Shown here: one piece after another, positions 1-6,687 of the stretch | How the letters are laid out: each line of letters starts with the position of its first letter | Position numbering within the stretch: the first letter of the stretch is position 1 | Assembly: GCA_027074135.1 (NCBI GenBank) | Contig: JALTDM010000023.1 | Span: 1 to 36,209, forward strand | Reading direction: 5' to 3' | DNA from: Bacteroidales bacterium | GTDB taxonomy: Bacteria > Bacteroidota > Bacteroidia > Bacteroidales > JALTDM01 | DNA: 36,209 nucleotides | The notes under the pieces: generated by a model | Seen by the model: the letters and a program-made list of their open reading frames with translations, nothing else | What the model was told of the DNA's origin: nothing | Databases searched by the model: none | Made by a program: the position numbers and the translations under genes

Positions 1-240
1 ATATTCACCGAAAGCATATTTTTGTACTATTGGTCCAAGAATAATACCTCCTATAAAGAGTAATACCAAAGCAATACAACCTGCCCGGTAAAAACCTTTT
101 TTGCCTGCTATGGCAAGAATAATAAATAGAACTTAAGAAACTATCCCACAAAATATATAGGCACTTTCAGGAGTAGATGAATAAAAATATTTTGAGATAA
201 TTGAGATTGATTTTTGTATGGGTAATATTAGTTTTTTACT
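1..240 (-). pseudogene. Frameshifted fragment of an integral membrane protein
   Basis: Read leftward, positions 120 to 1 give an open hydrophobic frame that includes KKGFYRAGCIALVLLFIGG and ends at the window edge with GPIVQKYAFGEY. Just upstream on the same strand, a second frame reads SSTPESAYIFCGIVS and stops at TAA near position 135. The two pieces join naturally if one base is shifted near the TTAAG at about 133-138, so the gene appears broken by a single-base frameshift. No start codon is visible between this piece and the IS remnant that begins at 241, so the 5' end also seems to be lost. It resembles a conserved bacterial membrane protein of unknown function, but I cannot name the family. 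A sequencing error is the main alternative to a true mutation. Confidence 0.5.
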
Positions 241-732
241 TTATTTTTTTATTATGTTTGAGGTGGTGTCTAATTTGTGTGTGTATAAGGTTTCAGTTTT
301 GCAAAAAAAATCAAAATTGTTTTGTCTGTAGTTCTTGCAACTTACTTGTGAAGTCGAATGCTTGCCATACAGATCTTTAAAGATATCTCCTACTTGTTCT
401 GTTGTTAACCCACTGCCATACAACTTAAAGGCTAATTCTTCCATCTCCCTCTGCTGTGATTTTAACACCGCCAACAATACAGGATAAAAGTGATGATAAC
501 GACTGCGGGGAACCCGAAGCTCAAAAATCATATTATTGCTTATTACTTTCCTTGGACGATAACCATTACTGACATCCATTGTCGATTCATTATGTTCTCG
601 TTGTTCTGCTCGCATTAACGCTTTTAAAAAAATCTTTAAAACTTTACTTATTCCTTCTTTGCCAACTGCAATGTCTGACAAAATTTTTGTAACTTGCTCC
701 TGTGTAAAGTTGAGTGTTTCCAGAATAATTAC
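241..732 (-). pseudogene. IS256-family (mutator-type) transposase remnant, internally deleted
   Basis: The reading frame is open from GTA at 732 and includes LNFTQEQVTKILSDIAVGKE, then NGYRPRKV, FELRVPRSRYHHFYPVLLAV, REMEELAFKLYGSGLTTEQV and STSQVS. This is the N-terminal helical part of IS256-family transposases. After STSQVS the family similarity ends abruptly, and the tail looks like translated terminal DNA of the element. The catalytic DDE core, normally about 250 further residues, is therefore missing. There is no good start codon: the frame opens after TAA at 736-738, and the first usable start is TTG at 681. Both the 5' end and the core are lost, so the element cannot move by itself. 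Confidence 0.8.
260..290 (+). repeat. Probable terminal inverted repeat of the IS256-type remnant
   Basis: Read on the plus strand, 260-290 begins GAGGTGGTGTC and continues with AATTTGTGTGTGTATAAGG. This resembles the ends of IS256-family elements, which commonly carry a G(G)T-GTGTC block followed by an A/T stretch and TGTGTA. It lies just beyond the end of the transposase frame, where the right end of the element should be. I found no matching copy on the other side near 730-760, so the left end appears to be deleted. Confidence 0.45.
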
Positions 733-755
733 TTTTTAGTTAATAGTTGTAATTA

Positions 756-1250
756 ATGCTAAAAATGAAATCTAAAATCAAAAAATATTATAAAAAAACA
801 AAAAATAATAATTTATTTATAAAAGATACTTCAGTAATAGCTTTTGCTATTACAATCGCAGGACTATTTATTTTAGTAAAAAATCATTCCATAATATCAG
901 ATAATATAATTACAATAACTATTCAAATTCTTTCCGTTACATTAATGATTTGGGCAAGAATAATTTTTGGATTTAAATCTTTTCACGCACCAGCAAATAC
1001 ATATAAAGAAAAACTTGTAACCGAAGGACCATATAAATGGTTACGCCATCCAATTTATGCAGCAGTAATTTACTTTTTTTCGGCTTGTATTATAGCATAT
1101 CCGAATATCAAAACTATAATAGCAGTTGTATTAATTGATGCAAGTACATTTGTTCGAATGTTACTTGAAGAAAAAGTACTATTTGAAAATTTTGAAGGTT
1201 ATGATGCTTACTATAAACGAACTAAAAGATTTATTCCTTTTGTTTATTAA
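756..1250 (+). CDS. Isoprenylcysteine carboxyl methyltransferase (ICMT/PEMT)-like membrane methyltransferase
   Basis: The product has 164 residues and four or so hydrophobic segments (roughly 27-43, 51-70, 98-115 and 119-135). The C-terminal half carries the family signature: GPYKWLRHPIYAA at about 91-103, then the acidic EEKVLFENFEGYDAYYKR, which in this family closes the S-adenosylmethionine pocket. These enzymes methylate small or lipid-linked substrates at the membrane, but the substrate cannot be read from the sequence. The start at 756 gives MLKMKSK; the ATG at 765 is equally possible, and no ribosome binding site distinguishes them. The gene is intact and very A-rich, and lies between two pieces of IS debris, so it may be transferred cargo or simply a bystander. 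Confidence 0.75.
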   Translation: MLKMKSKIKKYYKKTKNNNLFIKDTSVIAFAITIAGLFILVKNHSIISDNIITITIQILSVTLMIWARIIFGFKSFHAPANTYKEKLVTEGPYKWLRHPIYAAVIYFFSACIIAYPNIKTIIAVVLIDASTFVRMLLEEKVLFENFEGYDAYYKRTKRFIPFVY

Positions 1251-1341
1251 AAGATTAAAATAATTCATTAAAAATATAGTGAGAAATCGAATAATAAATG
1301 TTAAATGAAAAACAAGCACTAATTACAAATTTAGGAAACCT

Positions 1342-1369
1342 CTCTTTACACACTTTTGGGGACAGTATC
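1342..1369. repeat. Possible second IS256-type element end
   Basis: The segment reads CTCTTTACACAC, then TTTTGGGGACAGTATC. Read on the other strand it becomes GATACTGTCCCC followed by AAAAGTGTGTAAAGAG, the pattern of many IS256-family termini. It differs from the repeat at 260-290, so it would come from a different element. No transposase lies beside it. It is the main recognisable item in the gene-free stretch 1251-1674. Confidence 0.3.
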
Positions 1370-1510
1370 ATTTTGCAAAATCTTTTTCGTAAAAATAAAA
1401 TAGACTTTCACTCCTGAATTTAGTTATTCTTTGTACCTCCATGCCTGTTTGTATTAAAATTGAAACCCCGATTTTGTGGCTAAATGTCGCTTTTCGGTTT
1501 TTTTATTGCA

Positions 1511-1541
1511 CAAAGATATAAATTATTCAGCTGAAATACAA
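1511..1541 (-). promoter_or_regulatory. Orphan Bacteroidota-type promoter reading leftward
   Basis: On the minus strand, ATTG (TTG at 1541-1539) is followed after 20 bases by TATCTTTG (1518-1511). This fits the Bacteroidota consensus TTTG, 19-21 bases, TAnnTTTG. The predicted start is near 1504. Downstream (1500 to 1251) there is no convincing gene on this strand, only a 24-codon frame starting MEVQRITKF at about 1443. It may be the leftover promoter of a gene destroyed by insertion, or may drive a small RNA. Confidence 0.4.
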
Positions 1542-1623
1542 TAGGTTAGGCTGATTATGAATGTGCCTATATAAATAAAGAATAAAAACAAGATAATGAA
1601 AATTATCGTAATTCTTAAAAAAC

Positions 1624-1654
1624 AATAAAGGCTGCCCCAAAGACAGCCTTTATT
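1624..1654 (-). terminator. Intrinsic terminator of the Mbx/Mbs-like operon
   Basis: AATAAAGGCTG (1624-1634) and CAGCCTTTATT (1644-1654) form a perfect 11-bp stem around a 9-base loop, 20 bases past the end of the last operon gene. The stem is flanked by A/T on both sides, so it could work in both directions. The GGCTG/CAGCC core recurs in the terminators at 15672 and 23493. Confidence 0.8.
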
Positions 1655-1674
1655 TATCCGATAAATACAAATCT

Positions 1675-3471
1675 TTACTTTCCTTTTCCCATCAAGAATT
1701 TTTCAATACCTCTTACAGCCCTGTATCCATCTGCTATAGCACTAATAGCATCTGCTGTTCTGTTTACGGCATCGCCACCTGCAAATACTTTTTCAAGAGT
1801 AGTTTGTTGTATCTCGTTAACAATAAATCTTCCTCTTTCTATCTTGATTGCATCTTTAAATTTACTTTCATCTATAAAAGAATAATCTCCTTGTTGACCT
1901 ATAGCTGCAAACACAGAGCTACATTCAATTATAGTATTACTACCTTCAATTGGTTGAGGTCTTGGCCTTCCTCCCTTAGGATCCGGAACCATTTCAGCTT
2001 TCAAATACTCAACTGCTTTTACCTTACCATTTTCTCCGTGTATCTTAATCGGTATAGCTTGCGGTATAATTTCTACTCCTTCAGCTTCGGCTCCTTCTAT
2101 TTCTTCCCAGTCAGCAGGCATATCTTCAACTCTTCTACGGTATAGCATAACTACTTCAGCACCTAATCTACGTGATACACGAGCCGCATCAATTGCTACA
2201 TTACCACCTCCAATTACAACGACTTTATAACCAACATTTATTATTTCTCCACTATTTATTCTTTCAAGAAAATATACAGCTTGTGAAGAACCTTCCAAAT
2301 CTTCTCCTTCTATACCAAGAGTCCAAGGCTTACCAAAACCGACACCAACAAATACAGCATCAAACTTTTCATAAATTTCTTCAAAACTTATATCCTTACC
2401 AACCTTAGTATTAAAGTGAAATTTAACTCCTACTTTTTTCATATAATCCACCTGCTTCATCAAGCTTTCTAGAGGCAACCTGTATTTAGGAATACCATAC
2501 ATCGTCATACCACCAGGTTTATCGTGAGCTTCGTATATTGTCACATCAAATCCTCTCAATGCCAAATAATATCCTGCTGTAAGACCGGAAGGACCAGCAC
2601 CAACTATACCTACTTTATATCCGTTAGGTGGTAAAATTTCCGGATTAACAATTTCCTTAATCATATCAGCATTTATGGCTCTTTCTGTTGCATATCTCTT
2701 AAGCCATCTTATAGCAACCGGTTCACCTCTCTTAGCAATAGCACATACTTCTTCACAACGACGTGTACATACTTTACCGCACATTTCTGGAAGCGGATTA
2801 TTATCATAAATAATTCTTATGGCATCTTCATCATTACCTTGTGCTATGGCATTAATATATTCGGGTATATGCATGTGATCCGGACATGCTTCTGTACATA
2901 AGCCGCAACTGATACACCTCTGTGCTTCTTTTCTTGCCTCATCTTCGTTGTACCCCAATACTACTTCTGCAAAAGATTTAACCCTTTCACTACCATCAAG
3001 TTCACGCATAGGAACTCGCTGATATTCATTCAAAGATGTTTCCGGTGATGAAGTAAATGAAATTAGATTGATGCCATCGGGATTATCTACCCCTGGTGTC
3101 CATAAAAATTCATCGGGATCTTCGGAAACAAAAATATAATCCTTTGTTAAAGAGAGACTTCCGGTAGGACAAACTTCTACACACAAAGCACACCAACAAC
3201 ATCTACCGTTATCTATCCTAGGTCTCAATCCCGAATCACCTTTTTTAGGTTCTATTCCCTCAACAGGAACCATATCTATAGCGGCATTCTGACAAATTGT
3301 AGAACAATTGCCACACCCAATACAGTAATCTAAATTATTATAATGCAAACCTCTATACCTTGGACTCGTTTCAGGAACTTCCAAAGGGAATTCAATGGTA
3401 TGTGGTTTTTTTGCAAATTGCTTAAGTGATGTTAACGGCTTTAATGTTCCTCTAAGATTGAAAAAACTCAT
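1675..3471 (-). CDS. NuoI/MbxN-like ferredoxin fused to a GltD-type NAD(P)H/FAD oxidoreductase
   Basis: The protein has 598 residues. Residues 50-60 (CIGCGNCSTIC) and 91-101 (C91, C94, C97, C101) are two [4Fe-4S] motifs of the NuoI/MbxN type. Residues 186-196 (CISCGLCTEAC) and 231-243 (C231, C235, C239, C243) are the Fe-S pattern of the N-terminal domain of glutamate synthase small subunit and dihydropyrimidine dehydrogenase. An FAD-binding GAGPSG follows at 291-296, a second nucleotide fold GGGNVA at 421-426 with YRRR at 444-447, and the closing flavin motif AGGDA. The arginines suggest NADPH rather than NADH. It is the last gene of the operon, 16 bases after the NuoD-like gene. I infer that it is the soluble electron-entry or electron-exit arm of the complex. 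No glutamate synthase large subunit lies nearby, which argues against a role in glutamate synthesis. Confidence 0.88.
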   Translation of the reverse strand: MSFFNLRGTLKPLTSLKQFAKKPHTIEFPLEVPETSPRYRGLHYNNLDYCIGCGNCSTICQNAAIDMVPVEGIEPKKGDSGLRPRIDNGRCCWCALCVEVCPTGSLSLTKDYIFVSEDPDEFLWTPGVDNPDGINLISFTSSPETSLNEYQRVPMRELDGSERVKSFAEVVLGYNEDEARKEAQRCISCGLCTEACPDHMHIPEYINAIAQGNDEDAIRIIYDNNPLPEMCGKVCTRRCEEVCAIAKRGEPVAIRWLKRYATERAINADMIKEIVNPEILPPNGYKVGIVGAGPSGLTAGYYLALRGFDVTIYEAHDKPGGMTMYGIPKYRLPLESLMKQVDYMKKVGVKFHFNTKVGKDISFEEIYEKFDAVFVGVGFGKPWTLGIEGEDLEGSSQAVYFLERINSGEIINVGYKVVVIGGGNVAIDAARVSRRLGAEVVMLYRRRVEDMPADWEEIEGAEAEGVEIIPQAIPIKIHGENGKVKAVEYLKAEMVPDPKGGRPRPQPIEGSNTIIECSSVFAAIGQQGDYSFIDESKFKDAIKIERGRFIVNEIQQTTLEKVFAGGDAVNRTADAISAIADGYRAVRGIEKFLMGKGK

Positions 3472-3487
3472 AACTCAATTTTTTTAA

Positions 3488-4606
3488 TTATCTTTCTATT
3501 TCAGGCGGACAAGTGCCCAAACTATTCATTATAAATGATACATCAGCAACATTTTCTCCTATCAGGATATTTTCCAATAAGGTTATTGCATGTACATAAG
3601 CAGCACCTCTCATGTGAGTTCTTCTAGGTTTATTACTACCGTCACTTGCCACAAAGAAACCTATTTCTCCACGGGTTGCTTCTACTCTTGAATATGCATC
3701 TCCTTTTGGTAATGTCCATTTATGTGGATTTGGAATCTTATTATAAAAATCACCTGACGGAATATTATCCAAAACATAACGGATAATTTTTATAGATTGG
3801 CGAATTTCAAATCTTCTCACAAGTGCTCTTGCCCAAACATCCCCACCTTCGTAAGGATGTACTTCAAACACTCCCTTTTCATATAATTCTCCGTAAATTT
3901 CATACGGATCATCTATTCTTATATCACTTTTAATTCCACAACCTCTCAAAGGCGGACCTACCACTCCCCATTCAATTGCTTTATTTTTATCAATAATACC
4001 AACTCCTTTTGCTCTCTTTTGAAAAATTGAATTTTCGAAAAGCAATGTATCATAATCGTCAAGCCTCTTTTCTAAATAATCCATAACCTTCATAGCCTTA
4101 TCCTTAAAACCTTTGGGAAGGTCTCTTCTTACTCCACCCGGCCAAATAAACATATGATATACACGACCACCGGTCAAATCTTCGAACAAATCAAGTATAT
4201 AGTTTCTGTCACCGACACTCCATTGACCCATAGTATATAAACCTGCAGAACCTGATTGACCTCCATACCATAAAAGGTAAGAAGCTATTCTTGCCATTTC
4301 CAAAACTAAAACTCTGATATATTTTGCTCTTTCGGGTACTTCACGTCCTTCTAACAATTCTACTGCAAGAGCATACGCTTCTTCTACTGGATCCGGTTCC
4401 GGCACACAAAACCTACATAAAATAGTAAATGCTTGTAACCAATTTCGTCTTTCTTGTAGCTTTTCAAAACCTCTGTGTAAGTAACCGACTTCTGTTCTGG
4501 CTCCAACTATCGTATCCCCTTTAACTTTAAGCCTGACCATCATATTCCCGGTTATACCCGGGTGTTGTGGTCCTAAATATAATGTTGTAACTTTTTCTCT
4601 TGCCAT
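3488..4606 (-). CDS. NuoD/MbxL-like catalytic large subunit (Ni-Fe hydrogenase large-subunit fold)
   Basis: The 372-residue protein belongs to the NuoD/hydrogenase large-subunit family (start LGPQHPGITG, then EVGYLHRGFEKL). Hydrogenases bind Ni-Fe through two CxxC pairs. Here the first pair is present as LCRFC (C64 and C67). At the C-terminus the usual DPCxxCxxR reads GTCPPEIER: C366 keeps the first position and E369 replaces the second cysteine. Three of four ligand positions thus remain, and the protein ends at R372 with no cleavable tail. This argues against a working hydrogenase and for an Mbx/Mbs-type or complex I-like role, in which this subunit shapes the reaction chamber next to the proximal cluster. 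It follows the NuoC-like gene by 10 bases. Confidence 0.9.
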   Translation of the reverse strand: MAREKVTTLYLGPQHPGITGNMMVRLKVKGDTIVGARTEVGYLHRGFEKLQERRNWLQAFTILCRFCVPEPDPVEEAYALAVELLEGREVPERAKYIRVLVLEMARIASYLLWYGGQSGSAGLYTMGQWSVGDRNYILDLFEDLTGGRVYHMFIWPGGVRRDLPKGFKDKAMKVMDYLEKRLDDYDTLLFENSIFQKRAKGVGIIDKNKAIEWGVVGPPLRGCGIKSDIRIDDPYEIYGELYEKGVFEVHPYEGGDVWARALVRRFEIRQSIKIIRYVLDNIPSGDFYNKIPNPHKWTLPKGDAYSRVEATRGEIGFFVASDGSNKPRRTHMRGAAYVHAITLLENILIGENVADVSFIMNSLGTCPPEIER

Positions 4607-4616
4607 CTTTCAAAAA

Positions 4617-5189
4617 TTATCGTGAATATTTTTTTGCGAAATCAGGTATTTCTTCTCCTGTACGTTCAGCTATAGTCTGTCTTACATCTCGGGCATCTTC
4701 TCGACCCGGCCGTGCAAAGAAACGTTTTCTAGCATAAGCTTCTGTGTCAAAATCCCTTCTCATAGGAGGCATATCATCCCAATCCTCCAATATAAATTCT
4801 TTCGGTGCCACCAAACCTTCAAATTGAATACCGAACATCTCTCTCAATTCTCGTTCATATGTATTTGCTTGCCTCCAAATCATATCAACATTATCCATTA
4901 CAGGATTATTTCTATCTAAAAATGTTTTGACAAATACTTTTATTTTATCAACAGGTGACCAAACAATAAATATTACTTCGAATTTCCCTTCCTCTAGCCA
5001 GTCAACACATGTAATATGTACCAAATGCTTATATCCCATTTCATCTTTCAAATAAAATAATATAGCAGGTATCTTATTTTTTTCAATTCTGAGATCAACC
5101 CTATTGTAAGGAAAATCATTTTTTGTTTCTGATATTTCAGGGAAAACTTTCTGTAATTTTTCCAATATTTGAGCTTTCTTTTCTTCCAT
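4617..5189 (-). CDS. NuoC/MbxK-like 30-kDa subunit
   Basis: The 190-residue protein carries the respiratory-chain 30-kDa signature as YERELREMFGIQFEG at 111-125, followed by the FILEDW and PPMRRDF segments that pack against the NuoD-like subunit. Like other group 4 hydrogenase relatives, it is a separate gene rather than a NuoCD fusion. It carries no cofactor and has a structural role in the cytoplasmic arm. It sits 10 bases after the NuoB-like gene and 10 bases before the NuoD-like gene. Confidence 0.9.
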   Translation of the reverse strand: MEEKKAQILEKLQKVFPEISETKNDFPYNRVDLRIEKNKIPAILFYLKDEMGYKHLVHITCVDWLEEGKFEVIFIVWSPVDKIKVFVKTFLDRNNPVMDNVDMIWRQANTYERELREMFGIQFEGLVAPKEFILEDWDDMPPMRRDFDTEAYARKRFFARPGREDARDVRQTIAERTGEEIPDFAKKYSR

Positions 5190-5199
5190 AACTAAATTT

Positions 5200-5751
5200 T
5201 TACCAATTGTATTCTTGTATATGAGGTGTTGTTGGACCTAAAACTTTCTTTTGATTTGCTCTATACCATTCAAGATTTTCTTTGTAATGCTTAGCACCTT
5301 CAGCACGCCCTTCCATTATTTTCTTTTGCAACTTAATAAAACCTTCTATTACAGCTTCAGGCCTTGGCATACACCCATTAATATAAATATCCACCGGCAA
5401 ATACCGATCTAGCACTTTAATAGTATTATATGAATCCCAATACATTCCTCCATTTATAGTACATGAACCAAAACCGATAACATATTTTGGATCTTGCATT
5501 TGCTCATAAACTCGAATTACTCTTTTTACTGTTTTCGTTGTCAAGTAACCTGTAATAAGTAATACATCCGCTTGTCTTGGTGTTGCTGCTCCCCTAATAC
5601 CAAAACGTTCAGCATCATAACGTGACGTCATTGTCGGTGGTATTTCAATGGCACCACATCCGGTACCATACGCCAAAACAAACAAAGAGTGTTTGCGCGC
5701 AAAATTTTGTATTATATCAACAATCTTTTGACTATTTTTATCGTTTATCAT
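5200..5751 (-). CDS. NuoB/MbxJ-like small subunit with a three-cysteine proximal cluster site
   Basis: The 183-residue protein has the NuoB fold, with motifs GTGCGAIEI (C32), GFGSCTINGG (C97) and GCMPRPE (C127). Complex I NuoB uses a tandem CC plus two further cysteines to hold cluster N2. Here the second cysteine of the tandem is glycine (G33), and the whole protein has only these three cysteines. A [4Fe-4S] cluster would therefore have three protein cysteine ligands and one open or differently liganded iron. From memory, this matches the proximal cluster of the Pyrococcus furiosus sulfane-sulfur reductase Mbs. The gene starts with ATG at 5751, 12 bases after the NuoH-like gene. Confidence 0.92.
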   Translation of the reverse strand: MINDKNSQKIVDIIQNFARKHSLFVLAYGTGCGAIEIPPTMTSRYDAERFGIRGAATPRQADVLLITGYLTTKTVKRVIRVYEQMQDPKYVIGFGSCTINGGMYWDSYNTIKVLDRYLPVDIYINGCMPRPEAVIEGFIKLQKKIMEGRAEGAKHYKENLEWYRANQKKVLGPTTPHIQEYNW

Positions 5752-5763
5752 CGCAATATTATT

Positions 5764-6669
5764 TTAAATTACAACAGAATATACAAGTGCTGCCAACCCT
5801 AATACTGTTGGCCATCCCCAAAAATATCTAATAGCTTGCTCCGTCCTATATCTTGGACTTACTAAACCATAAAGCATTGGAATCAGATATAATGTAAATG
5901 TTTCTATCAGCAATACTACAATGTTTGATGCTCCTCCCATGAATAAATCAACATACAACGTTAATTTAGTAAATGCAAAAATAGAACCTGAAGACATCAT
6001 CAAACCTAAATATTTGCCTCCAAATTCCGATATTGGACCTGATGCCAATTCGGCTGGTGCTCCAACAATATCAAAAGGTGAATATCTAAACATACCCAAC
6101 ATTGCTAATATTGCTGCCAAAAATGCTAAAGGGTTTTGAAACATCAACCATCCATGTTGTTGTTGGATAGCCATCAAATCACTAATAGAAGTTGTATGAT
6201 ATTGTATCATCATTGCAACCAAAGCCATAACCCAAGGTATCTCAAAACCAACCATTTGACTCAAACCACGTGTTATACCTATTGCAGCATTCGGATTGCC
6301 TGTTTGACCTGCACCTAACGCCATTCCCAAAGAACCTAACACCATAAAGTACAGAATGAAAATTAAATCTCCATGATATGAAAGATTAGGAAACCAAGAC
6401 TGTCCCCTTAAAATAGGAATAAACAATAAAGTTCCCATTGAAGAAATCATTAGAAAAGCAGGAGCCAAATGTTGCATCACACCATGATGTACAGATGTTT
6501 TCTTTGAGACCAACTTTAAGGCATCAATATAATTCTGCCAAACTGGAGGACCTACTCTATTTTGCACTCTCGCCGTAATCTTTCTATTAATCCCCATGTA
6601 GAGCATTCCAACAATAAAAGCTACAATTATTGTAGCAATTGCTCCTAATGTTTTTATTAAAAAATCCAT
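5764..6669 (-). CDS. NuoH/MbxM-like membrane anchor subunit
   Basis: The 301-residue protein has about eight membrane segments. It has the family motif RVQNRVGPP at 34-42 and, in a later loop, SPFDIVGAPAELASGP followed by EFGG, the equivalent of the NuoH loop that faces the quinone or ion channel. Complex I NuoH has PFD-PEAE here; the shorter acidic pattern is the Mbh/Mbx style. The subunit links the redox arm to the ion-pumping membrane arm. Its start ATG at 6669 lies 18 bases after the preceding antiporter gene, with a purine-rich GGTGGG just upstream. Confidence 0.92.
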   Translation of the reverse strand: MDFLIKTLGAIATIIVAFIVGMLYMGINRKITARVQNRVGPPVWQNYIDALKLVSKKTSVHHGVMQHLAPAFLMISSMGTLLFIPILRGQSWFPNLSYHGDLIFILYFMVLGSLGMALGAGQTGNPNAAIGITRGLSQMVGFEIPWVMALVAMMIQYHTTSISDLMAIQQQHGWLMFQNPLAFLAAILAMLGMFRYSPFDIVGAPAELASGPISEFGGKYLGLMMSSGSIFAFTKLTLYVDLFMGGASNIVVLLIETFTLYLIPMLYGLVSPRYRTEQAIRYFWGWPTVLGLAALVYSVVI

Positions 6670-6687
6670 AACCCACCTACTTTTATT

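Noticed and set aside
219..222. Residues 219-222 of FeoB (NMYD) as an altered G4 motif
   Set aside because: FeoB proteins commonly have NMxD here in place of NKxD, so it is not a loss of function. The coordinates given are residue numbers in the protein, not bases.
1466..1506. Hairpin CCGA/TCGG followed by a T run as terminator of the methyltransferase gene
   Set aside because: The stem is only 4 bp with a loop of over 20 bases, too weak to call.
1675..3471. Glutamate synthase small subunit
   Set aside because: The GltD-like half is preceded by NuoI-type ferredoxin motifs and lies in the respiratory operon, with no large subunit nearby.
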